Assembly (NCBI RefSeq): GCF_024166365.1
Contig: NC_064843.1
Span: 53,572,032 to 53,636,031, forward strand
Direction of reading: 5' to 3'
Source: Elephas maximus indicus
Lineage: Eukaryota; Chordata; Mammalia; Proboscidea; Elephantidae
Length of the DNA: 64,000 bases
Shown: piece by piece, positions 23,496-36,327 of the stretch
Numbering within the stretch: the first letter of the stretch is position 1
How the letters are laid out: every line of letters begins with the position of its first letter
Program-made: the position numbers and the translations under genes
The notes under the pieces: generated by a model
The model's database searches: none
Told to the model about the DNA's origin: nothing
Seen by the model: only the letters and a program-made list of their open reading frames with translations

Positions 23496-23915
23496 CCATA
23501 TCCCTTTGCAATCTGACTGCTCACTACTCCCATCGACAGGAGGAAACTATTTTTCTCACCCCTTACTTCTGGGCTATCCCTGTGACTTGCTTTGACCAAC
23601 AGAAATGTGGCAGATGGCATCATTCAACGTCCAAGGCTAGTCCTTAGGCCTTGGCACCCTCTGCTTTTACCCTCCTGGAACAATATCCTGAGACCACCAT
23701 GGCCAGAAGAATCCAGGGATAATAGACCATGTTGAGAGAGAGTAGCAGCCATCCCAGCTGTCCCAGCTAAGTAAAGCTCCATGAATGAACCCAGGTCTGA
23801 CCAGCAGAAATCTGCCCGGTCAACTCACAGAATTACAAGATGTAATAAATTGTTGTTGTTTTAAACCACTATGTTGTGAGTTTTGTGTTATGTAGCAATT
23901 CATAACTGAAGCAAA
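23496..23915 (+). mobile_element. MLT1-type LTR fragment (old endogenous retroviral LTR)
   Basis: The 3' half matches the MaLR/MLT1 pattern: 'gagaccaccatggccagaaga', 'cccagctaagtaaagctcc', 'aattacaagatgtaataaattgttgttgttttaaaccactatgtt' and 'gttatgtagcaattcataactgaagc'. It contains no coding sequence. The 5' limit is uncertain. Confidence 0.8.
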
Positions 23916-25489
23916 TCTGTTTCTTAAACTTACTAGGATTCCTTGGATAGGATTCTCAATTCTCAGAAGCTACATTAGACCAATAAGCTGCGCTAAAATA
24001 TAACATATATAATATATTCGTAGCGTTGAGAAAAGTATTATAAGAAAATACTGTCTCAAAACATTGCCTTGATCACAGCCCTATTTAGATCCACTTTCTC
24101 ATGAAAGGTTTTATGTACCTTAGCTCCCAGCTTCCCCATTCATTTCCTCAATGTGGCCTCACCTTCTCTATCCTGGGACATGGTTCATCTTCCTTTGAAT
24201 GGACACTGGGACATTGATTAGTGTGACTGTTCCTTTACTGACTGTGGTTCTGAAAAAACACCTCTGTGTTTCATGGGGAAATCTACCTAGGGGATTATAG
24301 GCAAACAAGAAAACCCATTTCTGTCTCTACGATCACACGATATTCTACAAATGTAACTAGAACAGAAGTATCAATTCTCTTGTCCCAGTTCTCTAAAATG
24401 GGGTTCCATGCATCATTTCAGGCTTCACCTGATGCATTTGCTTTGACCATGAGATGCAGTTAAGGTATACAAAATATTACCTGTCAATTCTCTTTACAGT
24501 AATAGAAGAAGGCAGCTTCTATTACTCTCATACTTAATTTAGCGTAGCTTGATGTCAATCTTCTTACATTTTCTTTCAGTTAGAGGGTAAGAAGTGCCCT
24601 GGTATTGTCTAAATCTAACCTATTCATGTTTGCCCTAAATCTCTACCCTTACTTCATATCCAAGGACTGTTATTTCCATTCATCACCCCTCCCTAGCCAG
24701 TATCTTTACTTTCTCATTCTTCTTTTTGCTTTAAACACTTGCAGGTCTCCTCAATCTAAACAAACAATCCAGAACAAGAACAACAATAAAAAGTCAAAAA
24801 GCCATTTCCTTCTGCCGTCACCCCTATTATATACACCAGGTCTGGCCCTCACATTTGCAAGGCCCAGGGGTGAGCGAGCAAATAGAGGTCCATGTTCTAT
24901 ATGTCTAAATTTTTTAAAGTCATCATTCAAGCTAACACAAATAAAATGTGTTCTATCCTCTTATCTTGTCGAATATATCTGTATAAAAACCCTGAAGGCC
25001 GGGGTTAAATTTACAGTCTTTGGAATTCTTGCTTTTTGTAAAGCACGAGAAGGGCCAGCCCCAGGTTTCCAGCCTGTAATCTGCCCTCTTTCTCTTCTCA
25101 TCCCGAGCTCTGTCATGCACGGTAACTGGCTTCACATATTTATGGGAACAATCCAGCTCACATGTCCAAGCCCAAGCATGCTCCCTTACAAACAGCCACC
25201 CCTTTGGCCACGCTTCAGGTTTAAGGGTGTGCGTACCAGTGGCTCAGCTAACCTTCTGGAGGGTGGACTTTAACCTGGAGAAGAAGTCCATGGAGATCCT
25301 AGAAGTGAGCTCAGGGCCATTTGGGCTGGGAAACATGGTACAGAAGCAATATGGCTGAGTAGCATGTCTCCTTGTTTCTGCAGACTCTTTGCTCCATGGG
25401 AAGGGGTGAGGCCGCAAGGGGGCCAGACAAGGGCCCTCTAAAGTAGAGGCTGGGGCCTTCTTGCCTGGGTACTGATTACCTTACTCCAA
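23916..25489. other. SEL1L2 intron 1, nothing recognised
   Basis: The open frame at 24605-25273 (222 codons) has no recognisable domain or codon pattern and no splice context; it is probably chance in a C/T-rich stretch. No repeat was named with confidence. Confidence 0.35.
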
Positions 25490-25800
25490 GCTTCCACCAT
25501 CTTTCATTTGTGCTTCTGAAATAGCCTTTTAATTAGTCCACCCACATCTACTTTGTCTTCTATTCATTCTCTACACTGTACTCAGAGAGTTTTTTTTTCA
25601 AAATACGAAGAGTGATCTTTTCAAAATACAAATCTGATCATGTACCATCCCTCTCCATCTCTTATGTCATCATAGTCTGGCTCCTACCACTTCTCTAGCT
25701 TCCCATCCTACTCCCCTCTCTCTTTTTGTTCAGCCACACTGGGCTTCTGTCAGTCTCTTTTACTAGTACCTGCTGTTCCATCTGCTTTTCTCCTTCATTC
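25490..25800 (-). repeat. Ancient mammalian dispersed repeat
   Basis: 'ctattcattctctacactgtactcagagag', 'caaatctgatcatgtaccatccc' and 'tcagccacactgggcttctgt' are the complementary orientation of the family at 8885-9480. Confidence 0.5.
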
Positions 25801-26519
25801 TAGGAAATTTCATAAAATTCCTTATAAAATCCTGAATCTTCTATAATTTCCATGTACAGAATAATAATAAACTTGTGTTCATCATTCCTAAGCAAGGTAT
25901 GCCAAATGTCAGTTCTGGCTGTCTTGTTTGTACTGAGGAAGGATGAATAACATAAGCAAATCCTCCTTTTTTTTTTTCCAGGGTGACTGCTGCCTCACTA
26001 ACCTCTTCCTGATATGTTAAGGAAGAGGTCTGACTCTTTTTTAAAGATTAGCCAGGGCAAGGAATTTTGCCCTTGCAAAATATGAAATTAAGCTCAAGGG
26101 AGGCTGTGGATACATTTTAATCTCAATCTACAACCTCTGCCCACTCAGTTTAGAGAGGATTATTAGGGGGGAAAAACACCCTGAAAATTCCCTCCAGTTC
26201 CTGGAACAGATGGCTCAAAATTTCCTGTAGAGGCAAGGCTAGGCTTTGTAGCCTTCACCCCACCCTGTTCATCTAATGAAGCTTGGGATTCCAGAACCAC
26301 TTGGACAAGCTTATGAAATTCAGACAGCAGTATATGTAAACTAAGTATTTATCTATGCATTTAACATTTTCAGGAATAAATGAATTATGGAAACCATTGA
26401 CAATTTGTATTTCTTGGTGTAAAAAGTAATCTAAATACAAACTCAGAGACGTAAGACACCGTTCATTTTGGGCAGGTACCACCACATCACTCCCTCTCTT
26501 CATTGGCTTTCCATTCTTT
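25801..26519. other. SEL1L2 intron 1, nothing recognised
   Basis: No exon seen; the ORF at 26273-26503 (minus) has no domain. Confidence 0.35.
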
Positions 26520-26800
26520 ACATCTCAGCTGAATTGTTACTGAACCTCTGACTAGGTTGAACCCCATGTTAAGGCTCCCATAGAATGTCCCCACTTCCTT
26601 ACAGCCTGTATCTCCGAGAAAGTTTTGCATGTATTCGTGAGATTAAATTTTATTAATGTCCACTCTCTGTCACTAGACTGTAGCTCCATGAGGGCAAGGA
26701 TTGTGTGTGGGTTACTCTCCTCTGCTCTCCCTGGAACACTGCCTGGCTTATCTAGTGGTGCTTAGTACACAATTGTTTACTCAGTAGATTGCTGTGGCTT
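26520..26800 (+). repeat. L2 LINE 3' end
   Basis: 'gactgtagctccatgagggcaaggattgtgtg' and 'ctccctggaacactgcctggcttatctagtggtgcttagtaca' are the hallmark of the L2 3' end. Confidence 0.75.
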
Positions 26801-27215
26801 TATTACTCCTCAAGCTTCCATTCTATTTCTTTCCTTTATTTCAACGATCACTTTCTAAACATGTGGTGTACCATGCTCCCTCTGCTTCTTAATCACTTTT
26901 TTTCTATTTTAACACCTTGAAATCCAGCTTTGAAACTTTCCGCCTACAAAACTGCTCTCTCGAAGGTCAATAATGATCTCTTTCTTACCACATTCAGTGA
27001 CATCATTCCCCTAGACATATCTGCTGGGCTTTACAATCTTTTTTTCTAGACTCTGCAGTACGCTGGCTTCTGTGACTTTACACTATCATAGATATCCTTC
27101 TACCTTTCAAATCACTATTCTAGAGTTCCTCTTTTGTTTTATGTCCCCTAAAGACTGTATATTTCTCAGCATTCAGTCCTCACCTCTTCTCTCTAGCATG
27201 ATCTAAGAGTCTGAG
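26801..27215 (+). repeat. L2 LINE ORF2 remnant
   Basis: 'aaactgctctctcgaaggtcaataatgatctc', 'tctgctgggctttacaatc', 'ggcttctgtgactttacact' and 'ctcagcattcagtcctcacctcttctctct' follow the L2 ORF2 reverse transcriptase region. Heavily mutated. Confidence 0.65.
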
Positions 27216-28104
27216 CTGGACAGCTCAGAGTCTAGAGTGGATAGATGGTGAGTGCAGAAGATCAAGAACGAGGAAGAAATAATATGCTGATTACAGGACA
27301 GGCAGCCACTTAAGAAGTGAAGTCCTGGGAGTCAAACTGTAACAACTGAAAAGCAGGAAACCACAGGTAAAGGGAGAATCCAGAGAGGGTATCTAGGCTG
27401 GCAAAAGTGAGACAAGCGATAAGAGGCAAACTTAGCAACACGGACAATCCCAAAATACCAGAGCAGGCTGGAGATAGATAAGTCTAAGTTACCAAAAACG
27501 GGCAGACAACTAAGGGAACATGGAAGAAGTAAGAAGAGTGTTTGTGTTTACAACAGTCGAGAGAAAATTTTGCCAGTGTTTTTGTGGGGGTGAGTATTCA
27601 ATTTCAGAAAGCATAGCATAAATCAGACCCTCATCATTTTGTGCCTGGATTCTTACAACATCCTCCTGACATATTTAATCAGGGTCATTTTCATTTTAAT
27701 CTAAGTTACATCTACCCTAAATTAATCTCCTTAAGTACTGCTTCCATCAAGCCTTACATGTGCTTAAAAATCCACAAGCGTCTGTTGTTTATTACGGAAA
27801 GACTAAATCCCTCCATTGACTTCCAGTTTCCTCCATAATCAGATTCTACTTCACATTTACAAATGCATTTCAAATCCAAATAATCTCTATTTCATTAGTT
27901 ATTACCATTTTAAAGGCTTTTTTCTTCACTTTATTTATTCTTAACAATTCCTATTGAGTGGACTAAAAATAATCTATTAAAATTCTCCGTAAAATAAAAT
28001 AGTAATTTAGGTCCTTAATGAGATTGATTTGGGAGGAAATGATAAATTCTTAGCTTTGGACACCATCAAGAATGATGTTTAGAATAGCATTTCACATTAA
28101 CTGA
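27216..28104. other. SEL1L2 intron 1, nothing recognised
   Basis: No exon or repeat family supported. Confidence 0.35.
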
Positions 28105-28290
28105 AGCGTGGAATAGTGTTTGGGCTGGAATCCTTGCTTCGCCATGTGCTCTTAGGTAAGTTATTTAACCTCTCTAAGCCTCAGTTTTCTATAAAATGGG
28201 AATAGTGGTAATGTACCTACCTCCTTAAGAGTAGATATGAAGACAGAATAAAACTAAAATGTAAAGTGTTTGGTGTTTTATTAACTGTTT
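28105..28290 (+). repeat. MIR SINE
   Basis: 'ttgcttcgccatgtgctcttaggtaagttatttaacctctctaagcctcagttttctataaaatgggaatagtggtaatgtacctacctcc' in fragments matches the MIR core in order. Confidence 0.9.
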
Positions 28291-28785
28291 GGCAGATAAA
28301 TCTTTTGAAAAAAGTTTCTCTTTTCCCAAAGGCCTATCTTTTTTTTTTTTTTAAATGGCATTAGTATCTCTGAGGAAATCACTTCCCCCATTGAAATAAA
28401 ATTAAGGAACTACATGGTATAAGCACAGGAAGAAGCATTTCCTGCTGAATTTTACCTTCTTGGTGTCTTCTCACATTGATCACTACTGTAACCACCTTGC
28501 CCTTCAAACCCCTTTCCTTGATTTCTCCTGCCACACCGAAAAGAGGAATTTTCAAAGTAAATAATTCCAAAGAAGAACAAAGAAAATATAAAAAGCATAG
28601 ATACTGTTCAGCATACATTGACAGATCTCTGGTTCTATAATATCTCAACTGCCTTCTTCCTCTCACTGGTAAAACTTCACAAGAACCTTTCCCACATTTC
28701 TGGGAATGCTATCATCTTAACTTTCTACCACATGGGGCTATTCTCTTTAACACCAGACTTATTTATATCACCTCTGAGAAAAGAA
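28291..28785. other. SEL1L2 intron 1, nothing recognised
   Basis: T run at 28338-28351. ORFs in both strands lack domains. Confidence 0.35.
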
Positions 28786-28955
28786 AAAGTCCTGGTGGGG
28801 GTAGTGGCTAAGAGCTACAGATGCTAACCAAGAGGTCAGCAGTTCAAGTCCACTAGCTGCTCCTTGGAAACCCTATGGGACAGTTCCACTCTGTCCTACA
28901 GGGTCACTATGAGTTGAAATTCACTTGAGGGCAATGGGTTTTGTTTAATTTTGGC
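28786..28955 (+). mobile_element. AfroSINE
   Basis: 'gtcctggtgggggtagtggctaagagctac', 'tgctccttggaaaccctatgggacag' and 'cacttgagggcaatgggttttg'. Confidence 0.92.
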
Positions 28956-31849
28956 TTAGAAGAGACTCCATTCCTTGTGTATTGACAGCAGCTCAGTGCT
29001 CTAGAAACCCACCTCAATCAGACAATAACTGTAACATTGATACAGTAAGAATTACACACAGAAGGGAGCAATTCCATTCCTCTCTCAACATGAATGATTT
29101 ACAACCATTAATTCTACTTAATTAAACCAAATATGACTATTATTGAGGTCTCTAAACACAGATCTGAAGAAAATAGAGGTTTACAATAAAAGGATTGTAG
29201 TAAATGATGAAAATGTTAGTATATTGTAGTAACTTGCTGAATATTTAGATGTATTATTACATATTTGGTAGCAGGCTAATGACTTAGTTACATCAATTAA
29301 GATGGTAATACAGTGTTTTGAAGCAGCCTATACTTTAGAATCAATGTCTTGAAAAAGGTCAGTATTTTTTATAATGTTCTGTTCTCTTCTACTCCTCAAC
29401 TTCCTTAAGTGCAAAAATGGCAAAATTTCCATAAAAACTAAAGTTATTAGGGAAGTAGATGAACAGTGAGCGAATAGTTCTTTTATCTTTTATTTTTATT
29501 TATATGAGTTTTAATTGAGAACGGAAGGCTGAAACACACTCAACATTTCGAAAAATGTCCCTTTCAGAAGTATACTAATTACTTGCTGTAGTGCAAGCAA
29601 AGAGCTTAAGAGCAACCTTGAAGGATAGTTGGATAATTTATGCAATGTTCCTAGTATAGTGTCTAGCACATAGGAAGTGCTTAATAAATGTAATCTTTAT
29701 TATAAAGTATTGACTAGACAAGAAATAGTTTGGGAGGAACACAAATTACAAGTAGGAAAATATGGTAGAATCATTTTTGTCAAAGTTAACTGATTTTTTT
29801 TTCTTCAGATATTTTCTTGTACCCTGTAGTCCTTTTCCCAATTAATCAGTGCTTATTGTTCCAGAAAAATGAATGATCTGTCAGAAATAAGGGAATAAGT
29901 ATTTTCTTGGCTGTCAGGGGAAAAGAAAGGATCTACAATAGACAGGAGAATGGATCTAGGAAAATACCGACATATGACAGCAGGGTAATAGGAAGTCTTT
30001 TTGTTCCCTCTTACCAAGACAAGAAAACATTTCCTAGACTAGGAAGACCCAGAGGAATAGCAAAGAGAAGTTTCACCATGATAGTTTGAAACAAAAATTA
30101 AAGTTCCTTATTGAAAAACTAAGAAAATTATATTTTTTGCACACTTGAGGTTAGGGACTAAAATTTATAACTCAAAATTATTTAGCTAATTATAAACATA
30201 GAAAGTATGAAGCCTTTGTTAATGGTGCATGTGAAATGTGATTTACCTTCCAGAAATAGGGCAATAAAGCTTTCATTCTCTTGTTAGCACTGCTGAACCA
30301 CATTAGATCTAGTTCTAGGCTTGGGGTGCCCAGGATTACCTAGGCAATGTAAACTCAGGCTACAAATCTGCATGAGGGTTGGATTGTGACCACTATTTCT
30401 CAGAGATGGGTTTTTCCTTTTCTTTTTCTCCCTGCTCTGCTAAGCATCAAATACCTGAAGATCCTTTGTGAAGGGGTGAGCTTATTTTTAGTTTGCCCTT
30501 ATCCTAAGAGTATAGTACTTTATGGTCTTAGGTTAATGTTGGAAGGTTTCCTATCAGACTCCTCATCTTGGACAGGTCCTGAGCATTGAATTCTGTCCTC
30601 CTCACCTTGTGAGCCTACTAAAACCAAAGCCCAATTTTGAATATTAAAAGCTACTTTGATGTTCAGGTGCAGGGCTGGGAACAAAGTAAGGTGAGGCTGT
30701 GCTTGCTTCTCAGGATTCCAGCTTTTCCTAGATTTCTGTCCAGTAGTTCTTTATGGTCATACCAACCCTTTGATGAATTTGAGAAGTTTGTATATTTTAT
30801 GTATCATTTGCTTTCAACGGAAAGGTTGGTCCAAATGACGCAGCCTTTCATTACTAGCCTTTCATTCTCCTCTGCAGATGGTGGCAGTGGTGGTGGTGAG
30901 GGGTGGAGGGGTCAGAACTGCCAAATGACTCCAACTGTTGATTCCAATGAATCATTCTCTCCTTTTGTCCCAGGGATCCTTCCCTTCTTCCTAAACTCAC
31001 TTGTACATTTTTCCTAGTAGTATTCACCTTTGCACACTTAGGATAAAAGTTGCCTTTTTTAACCCAATTCCATCTCTTATTCTGTCTTTTAGGTAATCAT
31101 AATGATTTCTTTTTCATCAAGGGCACCACTTTTTGTTTTCCAGAGCTGATGGGCTTTTTTTTTTTTTTTTTTAATCTCTTCTGTCAGGGAAGCTGCAGGG
31201 TATACACTACTTTATTAATCTGGGAATATTCTCTTCAATTCCAGCACTGTAAACTTGCTTCCAAGTCTGTGGGGGCAGACTTAAAAAAGCCTTAAAAAAC
31301 CAGTTTTTTCATGCTTACCTCGTCTCAGTGGATGATATAATACATGAATAAGGTTATATAGCTACAATAGATACATTGCAGACTCCAGTAAAATTAGGAA
31401 ATCAACCCAAAACTGATAAAATGCCACTTTGGGAGTTTATGCTATCATCACCATGCCAAAACAACTGGTTGAAAAGGAAATAACTCAATCAATCACCTAG
31501 CTGTTTGTTCTAAATGAAGGCAAACGTTATGTATACTACATTAAAAAAAAGTGGGTGATTGACTGATTTTTTTATTTTTCATCTGGGTGTTTGCTGAAGT
31601 GTAGAAATAGCCTAAGGTAAGCAAATATGAGGCAAATACCCAGAGCAGTCCACTTTGAAGACAGAATAACAAACAAGTAATATGGAGTCCAAAAAAAAAT
31701 CTTAATTCCCATTAGAGCATTCGGGTCTTACTGAACTCCCTACTTCAGGGTTTTTTATAATCTGTAAATTGATAATAATAAAAATATCTGCATGACCTAT
31801 ATCACAGGTTCTGAGAATGCATTTTGTAAGTTTTAAAGTGTTACACAAG
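28956..31849. other. SEL1L2 intron 1, mostly unique sequence
   Basis: A 2.9-kb stretch with little recognisable repeat. A MIR/L2-like tail is visible near 29640-29700 ('agtatagtgtctagcacataggaagtgcttaataaatg') and a T run at 31157-31173. The ORF at 30637-31017 has no recognised domain, and I saw no convincing splice pairs. Confidence 0.4.
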
Positions 31850-32460
31850 TGTTAGTTCTTATTCAATCGTGCAAATGTTTATTAATCATCTATGTGTTAA
31901 GTCCTGCAATGAGCCACAGGACATGTAAAAAAGGTAAGTAAAACAAAATCTTTGCATTGTGACAATGTAGTGGGGGAATAAAAACTAATTCAGCTATGAG
32001 ATTGTGATGCATAGGACAATGAAGGCACATAGTGCTGTGGGGTAGGAAAAGGCTTGGGGAAGTTTTTAAAGAGAAAGTAGAACTTGATATGGACCTTAAT
32101 GGGTGAGCAGGATTTATGCTGGAGATTTGTGGTAGTGATGGGAAATGATGATGGATGACAACCCATTGCTGCAGAAGGAACAGATTGAAAAAGATGTGGA
32201 GGTGAAATAGGTAGGTATACTGAGTGGCTAATAGCTTGAATTGATTGAAATAAAATACATGCAGCAGAGGCAAAATAGCAAGGAAGTTGGGATGTAACCA
32301 CATAGGATTTTGACTGCCAGGCCAAGATACTGGAACTTCTTTCTGTATAAAATGAGTGTTTTCACAGGGGGAAACCATGACCAGATCTGGAATTTTAGGG
32401 AGATTATTTTTGACCGTATTGGGTTGTGGATTAGAGAGAGGAGAGTGAGGAGTGCAACGG
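31850..32460 (+). repeat. Ancient mammalian dispersed repeat
   Basis: 'caaatgtttattaatcatctatgtgttaag' and 'aaaactaattcagctatgagattg' open a copy of the family at 8885-9480; 'ccaggccaagatactggaacttc' near 32316 continues it. The minus ORFs of 162 and 111 codons here are chance readings of this repeat. Confidence 0.5.
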
Positions 32461-32584
32461 TGTAGTTAAAAGATACTAAAAAGAGAGTTTAAATACAGGC
32501 AGTGAAAATGCATGGGTGGGAGAAACGTGAGGATGTATTATTGACAGGATTTGATGAAGGAATTAAGGAATGAATAACCATAAA

Positions 32585-32705
32585 AGATTAGGAGATTATG
32601 GTTCCAGGCCTAGCTTTACTGAATGACCCCTAGGAAGCAATTTCATCACTCAGAGCTTCAGTCTTATCTGTAAAAATGTTGAATTAGATGATTCTTAGGG
32701 CATAA
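32585..32705 (+). repeat. MIR SINE remnant
   Basis: 'gcctagctttactgaatgacccctaggaagcaatttcatcactcagagcttcagtcttatctgtaaaaatg' matches the MIR core in fragments. Confidence 0.65.
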
Positions 32706-32744
32706 TTTTTTTTTTAATCATATAATTTTGAGGTTTTGCACTTG

Positions 32745-33629
32745 AGAACTAGGGGATAAAGACCATCAGTGCCCATGCCCCATCCCAGCCTCTCCCCCTC
32801 CACTGCACCTGCCCTGCTGCACTACAGCTGAGCAACTGGCCCTGCCCATTGGACAAGTTGGTAAGAAATATCATGTCCACAGATGAGCAAACAACAAAGA
32901 ACACCCAGCCGTCCTGCTCAGACCTAACCAAATAAAGCAAAAAAAAAAAAAAAAGCAGGACAAAACAAACAAATCTACAATCAATTAATGAAGAAAATTA
33001 TTACTGAATGTCCAGAAGACAGCGACTATATTAAAAAAAACAGGAGAGGGTGGTTCCAGTAGGAATCCAAAATAAAACACCAGATGACCTTGCAGTTGAA
33101 GAGAAGGCACTGGAACTACCTGATAGGGAATTCAAATCCCTAATATTCAGGACTATCCAAGAGATGAAGGAAAAAGCAGACAAAAATGAGGAAAAAATAG
33201 ACAAAATCATGGAAAATACAGATGAAATCATGGAAAAGACAGGCAAAACAATGGAAGAATTCACAAAAATAATAAAGGAACAAAATGTCAAAATAATTCA
33301 CAATTAGAAATCATACAAAAACAGCAATTAGAAGTCCAAAGATAAACAACAAGATTTCAGAAATGGACAGTGTCATAGAAGGTTTGAGGAGCAGGTTGGA
33401 AGCTAGAAAACAGGATCAGCGAAACTGAAGACAAATCTTTAGATGCCACTTATAGGAAAAATCAGAGAAAAGAATGAAGAAAAATGAAGAAACCCTGAGA
33501 ACAATGTGGGATACAATCGAAAGCAAAAATCTGCAAGTGATTGGAGTTTCAGAACAGGGGGAGAAAACAGAAAACACAGAGAGGATCATTGAAGAATTGC
33601 TGGCAGAAATCTTCCCTAATATCATGGAG
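32745..33629 (+). mobile_element. L1 LINE 5' part with ORF1 remnant
   Basis: Sense-strand L1 beginning with a GC-richer leader (about 32755-32930), followed by ORF1 remnants. The frame at 33050-33307 is highly charged (KEKADKNEEKIDKIMENTDE), consistent with the ORF1 coiled coil. The frame at 33474-33728 carries LRTMWDTIESKNLQVIGV and ERIIEELLAEIFPNIMES, typical of the ORF1 RNA-binding region. The L1 stops abruptly at 33629, where an antisense RTE begins. Confidence 0.82.
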
Positions 33630-35330
33630 TCTTGCTTTTTGCCAGTGTATTCAGTGCAACTTGGACTTCTTCCTCCAGTACTATTGGTTCTTGATAACAT
33701 GCTACCTCCTGAAATGGTTGAACGTTGACCAATTCTTTTTGATACAGTGACTCTGTATATTCTATCTTCTTTTGATGCTTCCTGTGTCATTCAATCTTTT
33801 GCCTATAGGATCCTTCAGTATTACAACTCTAGGCTTGAATTCCTTCTTCAGTTCTTTCAGCTTGAGGAATACCAAGAGAGTTCTTCTCTTTTGGTTTTCT
33901 AACTCCAGATCTTTGCACATTTCATTATAACACTTTGCTTGTCTTCACTAGCTGACCTTAAAAATCTTCAGCTCTTTTACTTCATCATTTCTTCCTTTCA
34001 CTTTATCTTCTCTACGTCCAAAAGCAAGTTTCAGAGTCTCTTCTGACATCCATTTTATCTTTTCTTTCTTCCTTGTCTTTAATGATGTTTTGCTTTCTGC
34101 ATGTATGAGGTCCTTGATGTCATCTCACAACTTGTCTGGTCTTCGGTCTTTAGCGTTCAATGTGTCAAATCTATTATTGAGATGATCTATAAATTAGGTG
34201 GGAAATACTCAAGGTCATACTTTGGGTCTTGTGGACTTGTTTTAATTTTCTTCACCTTCAACTTGAAGTTACAGATAAACAATTGATGGTCTATTCCATA
34301 ATTGCCCCTAGGTCTTGTTCTGGCTGATATTGAGCTTCTCTATCATCTCTTTCCACAGATATAGTTGATTTGATTTCTGCGTATTCCATTTGGTAAGGTC
34401 CATATGTATTGCTGTCATTTATTTTGCTGATGAATAAGCTGTTGGTCTTGCAAAATTCTTCCATGCAATTTCTATTACCAAGGCCATGTTTTCCAACTAG
34501 TGATCCTTCTTTTTTGTTGCCAACTTTAGCATTCCCATTACCAGTAATTGACAGTGCATCTTGATTGCATATTTGATCAATTTCAGTCTGCAGAAATTGA
34601 TAAAAGTCTTCAATTTCTTCATCTTTGGCATTAGTGGTTGCTGCATAAATCTGAATAATTGTCATATTAACTGGTCTTCCTTGTTGGGATATGGATATCA
34701 TCACTGACAGCTTTGTATTTCAGGATAGAACTTGAAATGTTCTTTTTTGATGATTAACGTGAGGCCATTCCTCTTCAAGTTGTCATTTTCTACATTGTAG
34801 ACTATATGGCTGTCTGATTCAAAAGGGCCAATACCAGTCCATTCCAGCATACTAATGCCTAGGATATTGATCTTTATGTGTTCCATTTCATTTTTGACAA
34901 ATTCCAATTTTCCTTTCTTTATGCTTCTTGTATTCCAGGTTCTGAGTACTAATGGACATTTGCAGCTGTGTCTTCTCAGTTTAAGTGGTGCCATATCAGC
35001 AAATGAAGGTCCCGAAAGATTTATTCCATCTGTGTCATTAAGGTTGACTCTGAGGAGGCAGCTGTTCCCAAGTCGTATTTTGAGTGCCTTCCAACCTGAG
35101 GAGCTTGTTTTCCAGCACTGTATCAGGCAATTTTCTGCTGCTACCCATAAGGTTTTCATTGTCCAATCTTTTTTGGAAGTAGACTGCCAGATCCTTCCAG
35201 GTCTGTCTTAATCTGAAAGCTTCCCTAAGTCCTCTCTACCATGGTGACTTGCTGGTGTTTGAAATACTGGTGTCATAGTGCCCAGCACCATAGCAACACA
35301 CAAGCAACCACAGTAAGACAAACTGACAGA
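33630..35330 (-). mobile_element. RTE LINE 5' half: leader, endonuclease and linker (antisense)
   Basis: Reading leftward from 35330: the 5' leader, then the endonuclease N-terminus (LVLRTWNTRSIKKGKLEFV and NILGISMLEWTGIGPFES, in the frame at 34701-35159), then the endonuclease C-terminal half (MTIIQIYAATTNAKDEEIE and LSITGNGNAKVGNKKEGSL at 34291-34704), then the linker. It ends at 33630 where the reverse transcriptase would start, so the 3' half and tail are absent. That is unusual, because LINE copies normally keep the 3' end. Of the copies in this window, it carries the most 5' sequence. Confidence 0.9.
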
Positions 35331-35830
35331 CAACCCTGAAATGACTCTCAATTATTCACAGGATGAAGCCAAGAATTCATAGCCCTGCAACACAGACTGT
35401 CTACTATTCCAGCGTTATCAGTTGATGTTCCCCTTCTCACACACAGTAAATTGATACACTTTTTGTAGACCTTGCTCTTTTATTCTTCTGTGTCCTTATT
35501 CTCTTTAGGTAGCCTTAAATGTCTTACTGTCCATTGCCTGCATGGGTTACACTCACTACGATTTCAAGTTTCAGTTTATGCCATTTCCTTTATGATGTCT
35601 TTCCTTTATGAAGACACATGCTGTTGGAATTGGCCACACCCTCATTTGTGCCCTACAATACTGTGTAAATGCTCATATTTTAATAACTACAACACTTCAC
35701 TCATTTGTTTATATTTGTTTTTGCTTTCTGTTTTAAGGGAATGAAATAGCTGCTAAAGGATATGGACTGTGTCTTATATATTGTGTCCCCAGTTATCTTG
35801 GCACATAACTTCCATTAAATATTCTTTCCT
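35331..35830 (+). repeat. L2 LINE 3' region
   Basis: 'ttcacaggatgaagccaagaattc', 'ggatatggactgtgtcttatatattgtgtccccag' and 'cttggcacataacttccattaaatattc' match the L2 3' end. The ORF at 35472-35744 is a chance reading. Confidence 0.65.
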
Positions 35831-36327
35831 ACAATTCAATGACTTTTAGTATATTCACGGATTTGTGCAACCATCACCATAATCAGTTTTAGAACATTTT
35901 CATTATCCTCAAAAGAAATCCCATACCTCTTAGCCTTCACCTTCCCATTTCCCTCATCACTCCCCAACACCCTCATTGCTCCTAGCCCTAGGTAAACATT
36001 AGTCTACTTTCTGTCTCTATGGATATGCCTATTACATGAATGAAATCACACAATATGTGGCTTTTTGTGTCTAACTTCTTTCATTTTAAAATAATGTTTT
36101 CAAGATTTAACCATATTATATTGTTTCTTTTTACTGTCAAATAATATTCCACTGTATGGATTTTATTCATCGATCAGTTGATGGACTTTTGGTTTGGTTC
36201 AACTTTTTTGGCTATTATCAGTAATGCTGCTATGAACATTCATGTACAAGTTTTAGTGTGGATATATGTTTTCAATTCTCTTGTGTATATACTTGGAGTA
36301 GAATTACTGGATCATATTGTAATTCTA
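35831..36327 (-). mobile_element. L1 LINE 3' part (antisense), left of an RTE insertion
   Basis: 'caaccatcaccataatcag', 'ctactttctgtctctatggatatgcctatt' and 'ctggatcatattgtaattcta' are antisense L1 3' sequences. The element continues at 38507. Confidence 0.85.

Noticed and set aside
24605-25273. 222-codon plus-strand ORF
   Set aside because: No recognisable domain, no splice or promoter context and low-complexity C/T-rich composition; treated as chance inside the SEL1L2 intron.
31890-32378. 162-codon minus-strand ORF
   Set aside because: It reads the complement of an ancient dispersed repeat; no domain or conservation sign.
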